IMG/VR virus record: IMGVR_UViG_3300033182_000595
Span: 1 to 64,000 of that record
Length of the DNA: 64,000 bases
DNA from: a virus
Strand: one strand, 5' to 3'
The notes under the pieces were generated by a model, which searched no databases, was not told where the DNA came from, and was given only the letters and a program-made list of their open reading frames with translations. Below are positions 29,569 to 37,380 of this stretch, one piece after another. Every line of letters starts with the position of its first letter. Within the stretch, counting starts at the first letter, position 1. The translations under genes were made by a program, and so were the position numbers.

Positions 29569-29823
29569 CTACCCTTTAGTTCCGTAGTTCCCTTTGAGTT
29601 CGTAGGTTGCGGATGGTCCTTTGCCTTCGAGCTTCCACTCTTCTTTTTCGTTTTGATAATATGGTCCTCCTATCTCTCCCTTGGTAAGGGATGGGTATTG
29701 TCTACTATACAGATCCATTACTTCTTCTGGTGACATGTGTCTGCCGGGATCGGGCAGGATGCGTCCACCAAACTTGAACACTCGTTCAACTTCCTTTAAT
29801 CCCTTTTGCTGTGCTTCTGACAT
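29569..29823 (-). CDS. PRTRC system protein C (ubiquitin-like)
   Basis: 84 residues from the ATG at 29823, which has AGGAG ten bases upstream; a longer in-frame start at 29874 is less likely. The core VERVFKFGGRILPDPG, then MSPEEVMDLYSRQYPSL, and the final GNYGTKG closely follow the PRTRC C / Prok_Ub family, a beta-grasp ubiquitin-like protein. The exposed C-terminal glycine is what an E1/ThiF would activate. This is the clearest marker that the cassette is PRTRC. Confidence 0.85.
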   Translation of the reverse strand: MSEAQQKGLKEVERVFKFGGRILPDPGRHMSPEEVMDLYSRQYPSLTKGEIGGPYYQNEKEEWKLEGKGPSATYELKGNYGTKG

Positions 29824-29950
29824 ACTTTCTTTTCTCCTGTTTTGGTCCTTGTACTCTAACTTGTAAGCCATCATAGAAGTGGTCTAAGTGACCACCCCGC
29901 TTGACTTGTAGCATTTCGTCTTTGGTTAATTGAATCAGTATTCTCTTCAT
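29786..29950 (-). CDS. Hypothetical 54-residue basic protein
   Basis: Starts at 29950 with an ATGA overlap to the PRTRC E-like stop and runs 38 bases into the PRTRC C gene in another frame. It has a basic C-terminal half (Q-E-K-R-K-Y-V-R). No family recognised. The overlap at the 5' end supports translation. Confidence 0.5.
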   Translation of the reverse strand: MKRILIQLTKDEMLQVKRGGHLDHFYDGLQVRVQGPKQEKRKYVRSTAKGIKGS

Positions 29951-30579
29951 AAAACCTCTAGGTCATCTAAACCGAATGGATCTTCCTCCTTTGTTTCTAC
30001 TGCTGTAGCGATAGCCTCAGCCTCCTCCTCTGCGGTAGGCTTCTGAGTCACACGCTCAACTGCTTTCTCTGCGGCGGTCTTAAGCTCAGCCTTGTTCTTG
30101 ACTGGTGTCTTCTCCACCTTTGGTTCTTCCTTCTTCTCGCCCAAGCGATCCTCATTCTCATCGAATAGACTGGCTTGACCCTCACGCTCCTTGGCTTGCT
30201 TTGCTCGAGCTTCATCCATCTCTTGCTTCTTAGTCTTACGAGGTGCAGGCTTAGCCTTGCCATTGGTTGAACGCTTGGTAGCTGGCTTCTTCTTTTCCTC
30301 CACACGCTTCTTGATCTCGTTCTCGATATCCTCGATTGCAGTTGTGCCTTCGATGAGGACATTGGAGTAGTGATGTATGTCAGCAATCAGTGCCTCGTCT
30401 GAGTACTCAGATAGTGGGTAGCTCTTGAACAAGGGACGCTCCAGTACCTGTTGGTCTTTCTCATCCAGCTTGTCATTAAGTACCTTGGGGATCACATATA
30501 TGTGTAGGTTGCTGTCCTTAATCTCCGTGCGGAAATCAAGCCTGTGTGTCTTGAGTAGTGGTATAAGTGAGTTAATCAT
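29947..30579 (-). CDS. PRTRC system protein E-like
   Basis: 210 residues. Residues 1-75 (LLKTHRLDFRTEIKDSNLHIYVIPK, then LERPLFKSYPLSEY) resemble the N-terminal domain of PRTRC protein E, which has a strand-rich L-x-V-x-V-x-P-K motif followed by a PL...GT/SxEEL helix. The rest is a long Lys/Glu/Ala-rich low-complexity region ending DPFGLDDLEVL, a short acidic/hydrophobic tail of the kind that binds partner proteins. Role unknown in the family. Confidence 0.65.
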   Translation of the reverse strand: MINSLIPLLKTHRLDFRTEIKDSNLHIYVIPKVLNDKLDEKDQQVLERPLFKSYPLSEYSDEALIADIHHYSNVLIEGTTAIEDIENEIKKRVEEKKKPATKRSTNGKAKPAPRKTKKQEMDEARAKQAKEREGQASLFDENEDRLGEKKEEPKVEKTPVKNKAELKTAAEKAVERVTQKPTAEEEAEAIATAVETKEEDPFGLDDLEVL

Positions 30580-30856
30580 CGTCTGATATCCTTTCTATGT
30601 CTTTTTCTTCTATACTATATTCGTGCGCTAGGTACTCCTTGGCTTCCTTCATGTCCTTGAGTGCTTTCCTCATGTCCTTGAAGTAGTCCTCTATCTGTTC
30701 GGGTGAGTCTGAGCATTCGATTGCTTCGCATGTGTCCTTAAACATCTCCTTGGCATCAAGGTATTGCTTGGCATGATCGTCTACATCTCGTCTGATATCA
30801 GCCCGTGAGGGCTCGGGTGGACTGTCCCACCCTGGTGGTTGTATTGCTAGGTTCAT
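30572..30856 (-). CDS. Hypothetical helical protein
   Basis: 94 residues, proline-rich for the first 18 then almost entirely charged helix (D-Y-F-K-D-M-R-K-A-L-K-D-M-K type), probably a coiled coil. It overlaps both neighbours by 4-8 bases. Family not recognised. Confidence 0.6.
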   Translation of the reverse strand: MNLAIQPPGWDSPPEPSRADIRRDVDDHAKQYLDAKEMFKDTCEAIECSDSPEQIEDYFKDMRKALKDMKEAKEYLAHEYSIEEKDIERISDDD

Positions 30857-31863
30857 GAAAATCTCTTCAATATCTCTGCCTTAATCATCTCAGGTACCTT
30901 ACCCAGTGCATTCTTCATGAAGTCGGTGAGCTTCTTGATCGCATCACCATGCTTACTGAGCTTAGCCTCGATCTCTGTCAGTCTCTCCTCAAGTGACTCA
31001 TCGGTAGCGGGACCGACTACACCACGAGCGAGATCCTCGATTGCCTCACGCAAACGAATGACAGGATGTGGCTCTTCCGGGTCAGATTGCCTATCCTTGG
31101 ATTGATTCTGCTTCAACTCATTGATGGTATCCTTGTACTCAGAGAGCTTGTCCCTGAACTCCTCGAAGTTCTTCTGAGCTAGCTTGATTGCATTCATCAA
31201 TGGAACAACAGGAGGAGTACCAACCTTCTCATTGTAGTGAACAAGTGCATCCAGTTGCCAATGCAGGGGATTGTCACCAATGCCAACTATGCTACGCTTG
31301 ATCGCTTCGATCTCTTCCTCCTCGCCAGTCTTAGTGAATGTCTGAGGACTTGCATCCAACGCAGGGGCAGTCTCTTTCTCCGTGTCAATGACCACACCTT
31401 CAACTGGTTGCTCAGCTTCTGGCTCGTCGTCCGTGATAGTCATATCCAAGTCGCCCACATCTTGATGCTCATCAATACCAGAATCAGAGCTTGGGGTAGG
31501 GGAGGATGACTTGGGCACACTGCTGACTTGATCGAACTCACCACTCTCTAGCCTGTCGATCCATCCTTGCATGGTCTTACACTTGATGTCCTGAAAGAAC
31601 TCCTGTCTCTCGGATGGCTCACGGGGTACATCAGCGGGCTTGTCCCCGTCCATTGGCCAGTGAGGATTTGGTGTACCATCATGTAGTCGTGGCTTGTTGA
31701 ACTTCTCACCCCCGAGGTCAGCCACATAGTATGTGAAGGTGAGACATGAGGGATCGAGAGCCTTGATACATTGGGTATTGAATGCGGTGATTGCCGCATC
31801 TCCCCCTCGTTCCTGTGTTCTCTTCTCCTGAATTAGTTTTTGTAGTTTATTAGACAATGACAT
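30853..31863 (-). CDS. Hypothetical protein with C-terminal coiled coil
   Basis: 336 residues from ATG 31863 (MSLSNKLQKL), which overlaps the AAA+ stop by 14 bases; upstream in-frame codons to 32004 would lie inside the AAA+ gene. It has a globular first 110 residues with FTYYVADLGG, an acidic linker (about 140-185), then coiled coil with E-x-x-L-x-x-x-E repeats and D-A-I-K-K-L. Family not recognised. It is placed between the clamp-loader-like ATPase and PRTRC genes. Confidence 0.6.
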   Translation of the reverse strand: MSLSNKLQKLIQEKRTQERGGDAAITAFNTQCIKALDPSCLTFTYYVADLGGEKFNKPRLHDGTPNPHWPMDGDKPADVPREPSERQEFFQDIKCKTMQGWIDRLESGEFDQVSSVPKSSSPTPSSDSGIDEHQDVGDLDMTITDDEPEAEQPVEGVVIDTEKETAPALDASPQTFTKTGEEEEIEAIKRSIVGIGDNPLHWQLDALVHYNEKVGTPPVVPLMNAIKLAQKNFEEFRDKLSEYKDTINELKQNQSKDRQSDPEEPHPVIRLREAIEDLARGVVGPATDESLEERLTEIEAKLSKHGDAIKKLTDFMKNALGKVPEMIKAEILKRFS

Positions 31864-32548
31864 TTTGCTGTCTCCTTTGTTTGATTTTGTGAATAGTGAT
31901 TGCTTTTTGTACTTCCTTGAGTGTGTGCCGGATATCTCCGTTGCCATTCTTGGCACAAACAAGAGCCGCCTTGTGAGGGATCTTGCATAGTCGAACAAGC
32001 TCATTGGCTACTTCCTCCGTGGATAGAGTTTTGATCTCAAACCACATGAATCTGCTTGAGAACTTAGGTGTTAGGTGTTCGTCTTTCTCTGACTTGGACA
32101 TGGCATCCCACTCCTCCCGACGGCATGGCTTCTTGTTAGTGGTAACAATAACCAGGTAATCGGATGGTAGCTCGTCCTGTAGCCAATCATGTAGGCAGTC
32201 CTGTACATCACGATGGATGTTATCCACTTCATTGATGACAATCGCACGGCGAGTACCATGCATGGGTAACATGTGACTACTGTAGATCATCTCATCCACA
32301 ACAGACTGAGTGACCTTAGTACCCTTATGTACGAATACATTAGACTCATGGTCAGCGTACTTGTTAGCCGCGAATGTAGCTATAGTAGTCTTGCCTCTGC
32401 CCTCAGCACCATGAATTAGAAAACATCGCTCCCCCATTGGGTTACATGCTTCTTCGAGAATGCAGTCGTAGTGCTGTGCGGTTGTGTCACCGATGATTTC
32501 TTCTGGTGTGGACGGGCGCCATCTTGCCCAATTAGTATTGTTTTGCAT
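31850..32548 (-). CDS. AAA+ ATPase, clamp-loader-like
   Basis: 232 residues. WARWRPSTPEEIIG at the N-terminus resembles the RFC/DnaX-family box. Walker A is GAEGRGKTT (47-55), Walker B VINEVDN (104-110), and a PKFSSRF segment near 160-167 holds the sensor/arginine finger typical of small clamp-loader subunits. Such ATPases load sliding clamps or act as replication accessory proteins. No sliding clamp or DNA polymerase is seen in the window. The N-terminal 44 residues overlap the upstream gene. Confidence 0.78.
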   Translation of the reverse strand: MQNNTNWARWRPSTPEEIIGDTTAQHYDCILEEACNPMGERCFLIHGAEGRGKTTIATFAANKYADHESNVFVHKGTKVTQSVVDEMIYSSHMLPMHGTRRAIVINEVDNIHRDVQDCLHDWLQDELPSDYLVIVTTNKKPCRREEWDAMSKSEKDEHLTPKFSSRFMWFEIKTLSTEEVANELVRLCKIPHKAALVCAKNGNGDIRHTLKEVQKAITIHKIKQRRQQNVIV

Positions 32549-32718
32549 CTGTTATTTTCTTCCTCCCATTGTTCAATGAATACTTCTTTGTTTAACTCCT
32601 CATCTGATTTGTCAGGTGGGGGTAAGTCCTCGTCTGCTCGTCTCATAGCATCCTTAACCATGTGCTGAACGAATACATTAGGATCCCCAATCACCTGACT
32701 TATGTGCTTTAGCGCCAT
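32416..32718 (-). CDS. Hypothetical protein, long overlap with AAA+ gene
   Basis: 100 residues starting at 32718. The first 57 residues (MALKHISQVIG, then an acidic EELNKEVFIEQWEEE helix) fill the space before the AAA+ start. The remaining 43 lie in another frame over the AAA+ N-terminus, a 133-base same-strand overlap that is unusual for this genome. The frame may really end earlier, or the overlap is real. No family recognised. Confidence 0.45.
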   Translation of the reverse strand: MALKHISQVIGDPNVFVQHMVKDAMRRADEDLPPPDKSDEELNKEVFIEQWEEENNRCKTILIGQDGARPHQKKSSVTQPHSTTTAFSKKHVTQWGSDVF

Positions 32719-33052
32719 TGAGTTCCTCCTTTAGTCGTTCGTTCTCTGCCATAAGCTGGGCAATCTTCTCGTTGTACCTCTTTATCGTACCCTTATACAT
32801 TACCTTCTGGTCAGGTCTTACCTGCTGATTATCTACCCAGTAGACAATTTCTATAAGGTTGATGGTGAACAGGATCACATCGTTGTACCATATCTCCATA
32901 ATAGCCACATCGGGGAACCACTTCCTGATTAGAGCGAGTGCCGTGTGACCATGCTTACCCGAGAATGCCTGTGACTTCTGATGGAGAACCATCTCTGTCC
33001 TGTCTATGTCGTAGAACTTAGCGTGTAGCTTATTCCGTATGCCTTGTGTCAT
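32678..33052 (-). CDS. Hypothetical protein with coiled-coil tail
   Basis: 124 residues. The first 80 are mixed with aromatic residues (KWFPDVAIMEIWYNDVILF) and the last 40 are a leucine-zipper-like coiled coil (N-E-K-I-A-Q-L-M-A-E-N-E-R-L-K-E-E-L). It overlaps the ligase stop by 4 bases. Family not recognised. Confidence 0.6.
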   Translation of the reverse strand: MTQGIRNKLHAKFYDIDRTEMVLHQKSQAFSGKHGHTALALIRKWFPDVAIMEIWYNDVILFTINLIEIVYWVDNQQVRPDQKVMYKGTIKRYNEKIAQLMAENERLKEELNGAKAHKSGDWGS

Positions 33053-33723
33053 TTGAATCTATATTTAACCTCCATATCCATGTTTAGTGATTGCTTGCGT
33101 TGTAGCTTGTACTGAGCTGACGCATCCTTAACGACTACGCCCTCCCATATTCCTTTGCGGTCGCTATCCATGACATCGTTCATGAGCATGATCGCACTCT
33201 CGCTTGCATACATTTCCTTGTACATGGACACGACTGCCTCAGTCGTCCTGGCAACAGGGAATACAAACGCAGTAAGCGGATCCTTTATCGTATGACTACG
33301 CTCGATATCGTACCACTCATGTGTTGCACATAGAGCAAAGGACTCTCGGATCGAGCAATGCGGGTAGAATTGTTCATAGAGCTGTCTGCGTTCGTGATAG
33401 TTGCGATATCGGATACCCGACTCAGTAACATCAATGATTACAAACTTACCCTTGTTCTTACCGCAGTGCATATACTCCATATCCACCCAGTCCACATACT
33501 TAATGGGAGAGAGTAGGGTGCGTATCCTAGCCTTGTCCCCATCATCCATGTAGGTGTACTTCTGGCAGTGGCGATTGTAGAACTCCTTGGTATGACAGCA
33601 GTACAATACCCTGTGACCATCGAGCTTGGGTGTAGCAATCTCGGTAGATAGTAGCTTGAAATCCCGTGGCAACTCCCCCCCGCCCGTTGGACGAGAGGGA
33701 TAACCTACTGTTGAGACCATCAT
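33049..33723 (-). CDS. ATP-dependent DNA/RNA ligase-like nucleotidyltransferase
   Basis: 224 residues. Motif I is K-L-D-G-H-R with Lys33 as the AMP-accepting lysine, motif III is VDMEYMH, motif IV EGVVVK (194-199) and motif V MEVKYRFK at the C-terminus. Only the adenylation domain is present, with no C-terminal OB fold, as in some small phage ligases. It would seal nicks in DNA or RNA. It sits in the replication part of the leftward operon and overlaps both neighbours. Confidence 0.78.
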   Translation of the reverse strand: MMVSTVGYPSRPTGGGELPRDFKLLSTEIATPKLDGHRVLYCCHTKEFYNRHCQKYTYMDDGDKARIRTLLSPIKYVDWVDMEYMHCGKNKGKFVIIDVTESGIRYRNYHERRQLYEQFYPHCSIRESFALCATHEWYDIERSHTIKDPLTAFVFPVARTTEAVVSMYKEMYASESAIMLMNDVMDSDRKGIWEGVVVKDASAQYKLQRKQSLNMDMEVKYRFK

Positions 33724-34442
33724 CTACCGAAAGCCATGGTCATAGGGACCAGGTCATTGAGTTTTTGATCTTGTTCTACGGTCAGCTTGGTGCCACGAGC
33801 CTCATGGAACGCTGAGTTTGGTTGATTGTATATCTTCCATGTGATGACATCGAACTTACGATTCCCATCCGCATCGGGCGGGCATACATAGTCGTTGATC
33901 TCATCAAGGAGACTACACACAGGATCTTCCTTCTCCGTGGGAACAAGAGAGAAATCCACCGATGCCTCGATATGTGTAGTAATATAAGCATCAACGAACT
34001 CCTGTCCGACAATCTCAACCACTTCCTCAAGGGTATTGTCATCGAACTTCCCGTATCCATCCTCCTTTACATTAACTGTAACAGTATGCTCAATGGGCAC
34101 ACTAATTACATCACCGATATCCAGAGCCTTACCAGTATCCACATCCTCCTGTGTAGCTTTACGCTTAACAGTTAGATTAGCAGTGTACTTGAATTGCTTG
34201 GGTCTGTTCGCACTACGATCTTGTAGTAGGGTAGTGGAGATCTTCTTGTACAACCTCCGAGCCCGTCCAAATAGACCCTCGCCTTTCTTCTTCAGCTCTC
34301 TGCCTTGGTAGTGGCACTTAACCAGATCGTGTATATCTGTATCGCCCTGTACCGTGACACATTGTATGCGACTTCCCGAGGATGTTTCTTCCTTGGGTTT
34401 AGTCTCTTTCTGTTGTTGTCTTCTTTGTGCTAGCTTAGACAT
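33720..34442 (-). CDS. Hypothetical protein
   Basis: 240 residues. The N-terminal 25 are polar and basic (Q/K/R-rich, disordered). The remainder is mixed beta/alpha with I-E-H-T-V-T-V-N-V-K and D-A-Y-I-T-T-H-I-E-A-S-V-D-F strands. No catalytic motif. It lies next to the ligase gene with a 4-base overlap. Family not recognised. Confidence 0.6.
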   Translation of the reverse strand: MSKLAQRRQQQKETKPKEETSSGSRIQCVTVQGDTDIHDLVKCHYQGRELKKKGEGLFGRARRLYKKISTTLLQDRSANRPKQFKYTANLTVKRKATQEDVDTGKALDIGDVISVPIEHTVTVNVKEDGYGKFDDNTLEEVVEIVGQEFVDAYITTHIEASVDFSLVPTEKEDPVCSLLDEINDYVCPPDADGNRKFDVITWKIYNQPNSAFHEARGTKLTVEQDQKLNDLVPMTMAFGR

Positions 34443-34445
34443 AAA

Positions 34446-34862
34446 TTATTCCTCGATCTCACATACCCACTCATCACCAGACATGTTGAGTGCTTGGAGT
34501 AGATCATCCACGGTATCGAATGTGTAGTTACCATCCGTCCATCCGTTTATCTCTCCAGTCACAGGCTCCCATACCTTCCTGACCATAACTGAATCCTCTG
34601 GGTTCTGTATGACCTTGGTCATGTGCTTGTTCTCTATGAATGAGAATGTGAAGGATGGGCGGATGTCCTTTCCTTGAATTATGGCGTGCAGTTCCGTGAT
34701 AGTCGGCTTTACACACACCTTGGCGTAACCGGGATTACTGAAATATATACACGATCTATAATCACCAGGTACGTCATTTATATCCACATGGGATATGTGT
34801 GCGGTATTGATTAACTTCTTACCATAGTTGGTATCTACAATTATGAATCTATCTTTCTTCAT
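34446..34862 (-). CDS. Hypothetical beta-rich protein
   Basis: 138 residues. The N-terminal half has a V-D-T-N-Y-G-K-K-L-I-N-T-A-H-I-S-H-V pattern, similar in layout to the small beta proteins at 34849 and 48036 (hydrophobic strands around an I-N-x-x-x-I-x-x-V core). No named family. Within the leftward operon, 3 bases before the 33720-34442 gene. Confidence 0.55.
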   Translation of the reverse strand: MKKDRFIIVDTNYGKKLINTAHISHVDINDVPGDYRSCIYFSNPGYAKVCVKPTITELHAIIQGKDIRPSFTFSFIENKHMTKVIQNPEDSVMVRKVWEPVTGEINGWTDGNYTFDTVDDLLQALNMSGDEWVCEIEE

Positions 34863-35115
34863 AGGGTGCTGTTGTCCTTTCTAGGTTTTTGATCTTTTGC
34901 TTGAGTCGCTCCATCTCAGCCAAGCAATCATAGCCTACATTGAGTTCTTGGTTACCGATGCGAGCTATCGTGGTCTTGAGGGATTCATCGACGGTTACCC
35001 ATGACTCATCTACGAGTGCTATGCATGTCCCTTTCTCGGTCCCATGGACATGGAGTATATTATCTGGGTTGATGAACCACTCATCTCCACCCACATGGAA
35101 TTGTACTAGCCTCAT
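34849..35115 (-). CDS. Small beta-strand protein with FlbD/LytTR-like layout
   Basis: 88 residues. FINPDNILHVHG...CIALVDESWVTVDESL resembles the I-N-x-x-x-I-x-x-V ... g-x-x-x-x-V-x-E-S layout of FlbD-type and LytTR-like small beta domains, followed by a short coiled-coil tail. The resemblance is of pattern only. It overlaps both neighbours. Confidence 0.5.
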   Translation of the reverse strand: MRLVQFHVGGDEWFINPDNILHVHGTEKGTCIALVDESWVTVDESLKTTIARIGNQELNVGYDCLAEMERLKQKIKNLERTTAPYEER

Positions 35116-35519
35116 TGTGCTACCTCCCCTGTTCTGAATCTTTTTCTCATCTCGTCATTGAATACCTGGTCGATATCCTCCTTGTTGTATCCATCGCCAT
35201 AACCCTTGAGCTTTTCGACGGTGTCCTCTGTGTTGTTAGTGTAGAAAGCCTCGTGGTTCTCCAGCTCACGCATGATAATATCTATACGCCCGTGGTCTTT
35301 CTTATCCTCCTCGATGCCTTGCTCCATGATCTTTGCCCATTCGTCCACGAAGTGCTTAGCTTTGTCAGACTCAACAAATAGTCCGGCTCCGAGACCGACA
35401 TACTTCTTGCCGTCCACTAGCTTCTCTTTCATCTGATGGGTATTGAATGCAAAGAATGCACCGCACTCCTCCATCAGCTTCTCCTGTTTAGCCTCACAAT
35501 AATCCATTAAGTACTTCAT
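35112..35519 (-). CDS. Hypothetical phage protein (CGAFFAF type)
   Basis: 135 residues with E-E-C-G-A-F-F-A-F-N near the N-terminus and YVGLGAGLFV in the middle, a pattern found in small unnamed phage proteins, then a charged helical C-terminus. No enzymatic motif. It has 4-base overlaps on both sides. Confidence 0.58.
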   Translation of the reverse strand: MKYLMDYCEAKQEKLMEECGAFFAFNTHQMKEKLVDGKKYVGLGAGLFVESDKAKHFVDEWAKIMEQGIEEDKKDHGRIDIIMRELENHEAFYTNNTEDTVEKLKGYGDGYNKEDIDQVFNDEMRKRFRTGEVAQ

Positions 35520-35776
35520 AGTATTGTTGTCTCCCTTGCTTTCTTTAGCTTGATTAAGTGGGCACGACAGAGTGCGAGTATGAACTCGTTGATCTCATCG
35601 TCGTACCGATTGCGTATGAATGTCGGGATATCCGTCATCTCGATATTGCCCGTGAGCGACTTCACCTTGCCCAGTAGATCCATCAGATCCAGTACGAGCG
35701 TAGCGTTGTCCAATGAGAGGTTCTGTTCCTTGACCTCCCGTTTCACATCCTCATTTAGATACCACATTCCAGTCAT
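35516..35776 (-). CDS. Hypothetical helical protein
   Basis: 86 residues. The start at 35776 (MTGMWYLNED) is chosen because its ATG overlaps the upstream stop as ATGA; an in-frame ATG at 35803 is nine codons earlier. Mostly alpha-helical and Leu-rich. Family not recognised. Confidence 0.57.
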   Translation of the reverse strand: MTGMWYLNEDVKREVKEQNLSLDNATLVLDLMDLLGKVKSLTGNIEMTDIPTFIRNRYDDEINEFILALCRAHLIKLKKARETTIL

Positions 35777-35985
35777 AGTGCCTCCTTGTTTGTTATTATC
35801 CATGTACCCACGGTCTGATCATCCACGATGATTGAACCATGTGCGTGTCCATCCCGTATGTGTACTGCGGCTTGCTCGATAGCGTCTGCCATCTTCTTGC
35901 GTACACCAGTATGGAAGTGGATAGGTCGCCCGCTAGTAGTCACGGGTTTGGGTTCCATTCTTACATTTAGTTCTAGCTTAATCAT
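35773..35985 (-). CDS. Hypothetical protein behind palindrome element
   Basis: 70 residues from ATG 35985 (MIKLELNVRMEP); a longer frame to 36120 would cross the 22-bp element and the end of the next gene. An RPIHFHTG segment and an IIVDDQTVGTWII strand pair are visible. It is the first gene after an internal copy of the GTAACAC palindrome, so it may begin its own transcript. Confidence 0.6.
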   Translation of the reverse strand: MIKLELNVRMEPKPVTTSGRPIHFHTGVRKKMADAIEQAAVHIRDGHAHGSIIVDDQTVGTWIITNKEAL

Positions 35986-35986
35986 A

Positions 35987-36008
35987 GTCACACGAAAATT
36001 AGTGTTAC
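35987..36008 (-). promoter_or_regulatory. 22-bp palindrome element
   Basis: On the minus strand GTAACAC (36008-36002), eight A/T-rich bases, then GTGTGAC ending at 35987, one base before the start codon of the 35773-35985 gene. It divides the leftward operon into two parts. Confidence 0.55.
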
Positions 36009-36451
36009 GATACACGCAAACGATAGCCAGCATTGGCAAGCGCAATCTCAAGCTCCTCATCCACGGACACGAGTCCGAGAGGTGCTTTGGGTGATGCGTG
36101 ATAGTAGCCACCCTGGACATGATCCTGCATCCGCTTGACTGGTTTACCCTTACGGCTCACCGCATCGACCAGTCCACGATTGCGTCCCTTGATCCGGGTC
36201 ATGTGCTTATGCTTGATCCGTCTGACCATAGTCTCCTTGAACCATGCGACAGCCCGTAGTGCGAATGATGTACCAGTCATTGACCTAGCCTCGGGCACGA
36301 ACTGATTCACCTGACTAGCGAGCCATTGACTGACCTTGACTGACCCATCTGGGTACACCTGAAACTCACGATCTATCCTGAGTCGGCGCGGTGCTTTAGC
36401 TGGGAACGCTACGTACATGTCATTACTATATTGTGGTATGGATTGTTTCAT
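36005..36451 (-). CDS. Hypothetical basic protein
   Basis: 148 residues from ATG 36451, which has AAGGAGG about nine bases upstream; the longer frame to 36484 lacks such a site. Basic, with a KHKHMTRIKGRNRG patch and an N-terminal Y-V-A-F-P-A-K segment. Family not recognised. Confidence 0.57.
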   Translation of the reverse strand: MKQSIPQYSNDMYVAFPAKAPRRLRIDREFQVYPDGSVKVSQWLASQVNQFVPEARSMTGTSFALRAVAWFKETMVRRIKHKHMTRIKGRNRGLVDAVSRKGKPVKRMQDHVQGGYYHASPKAPLGLVSVDEELEIALANAGYRLRVS

Positions 36452-36476
36452 TACATTATCCTCCTTGTTGTTGTTA

Positions 36477-36494
36477 GTGTCCATACACGGACAT
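36477..36494. repeat. GTGTCC-N6-GGACAT inverted repeat copy
   Basis: GTGTCC (36477-36482), ATACAC, GGACAT (36489-36494). It is a variant of the inverted repeat that is clustered at 40551-40662. It lies upstream of the 36005-36451 gene. Confidence 0.45.
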
Positions 36495-36530
36495 CAGTTA
36501 GTGAGCTTGTGAAGACATTTTGTGATAAAT

Positions 36531-37124
36531 TCATGTGCATGTCCTCCATCCTTTGTCATCATGCAAGAGACCACCATTGTGAGAGAATACATAACCCATG
36601 CGTTCTTCTTCGGGTAGTTCCATGTTCTTAGTGTAGTCATAAGGCATCATGAACTTCTTAGTGATCTCCCAATTTATACCAGGATATGGATACCATGCAG
36701 TCGCAGACTCATGATAACGATTGTGAGACCATTTAGTAACAGCCTCCTTCGTATCTAAATGACGGCGAAGTACATACCGTTGGAACGCAAAATCATAACG
36801 ATCATCACGCGTAAGGTAGTACACAATATCTCTCTCCCGTTGTGAGTGCCACACTTGGAATGTATTAAGCAAGCTATGAGTATGATCCCATGGCAAGCCA
36901 CGACCTCTTCCATTAGGTGGGTCATCCTCTCCCCAGCCCGCGCCATTAAGTACAGCTTCAGAGATACCGGTCATTATTAGTTTAGCACCCTCGTCCAAGA
37001 ATATATTGGTGTATGGACTAAGTGTTGAGTCATACGCATACAAGCCACGAGCATGATTCTCGAACCATTTCCTTCTGCTCGTCTCGTCAGCTAGTGCGAC
37101 CTTTTCCATTACTGCTTCACTCAT
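36531..37124 (-). CDS. Hypothetical protein
   Basis: 197 residues from ATG 37124, four bases after the upstream stop; earlier in-frame codons would overlap that gene. It is rich in Trp, Tyr and His (WYPYPGINWE, HNRYHE, GWGEDDPP). No motif recognised. The high aromatic content suggests a compact globular fold. Confidence 0.57.
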   Translation of the reverse strand: MSEAVMEKVALADETSRRKWFENHARGLYAYDSTLSPYTNIFLDEGAKLIMTGISEAVLNGAGWGEDDPPNGRGRGLPWDHTHSLLNTFQVWHSQRERDIVYYLTRDDRYDFAFQRYVLRRHLDTKEAVTKWSHNRYHESATAWYPYPGINWEITKKFMMPYDYTKNMELPEEERMGYVFSHNGGLLHDDKGWRTCT

Positions 37125-37128
37125 TGGT

Positions 37129-37305
37129 TCAGATGCTCCTAGCTTCTGCGATTGCCATACCAATAGAGGTACCAAACGCTTTAGTGCGTCTGTTACCTCT
37201 GACCTCCACCTCAATGCAAGGCTGAGCCTTGCGTGGTTTGCGTTGTTTGTTCACACGACGCTCAACAGCGAGCTTCATGCGGTTTTTAGCTTTTGATTTA
37301 CTCAT
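37129..37305 (-). CDS. Hypothetical 58-residue basic protein
   Basis: ATG at 37305, TGA at 37129-37131, read in the reverse strand. Very basic N-terminus (MSKSKAKNRMKLAVERRVNKQ), then a strand-like IEVEVRGNRRTKAFGTS. It could bind nucleic acid. Support: open frame filling the gap, four bases from the next start. Confidence 0.5.
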   Translation of the reverse strand: MSKSKAKNRMKLAVERRVNKQRKPRKAQPCIEVEVRGNRRTKAFGTSIGMAIAEARSI

Positions 37306-37380
37306 AGCTTGGGGTCTCCAGCCCCTATGTTGTTATTTGTTAGCACCCTATTACCACTCGCCTGTGTGGAGGTAGTGGTA

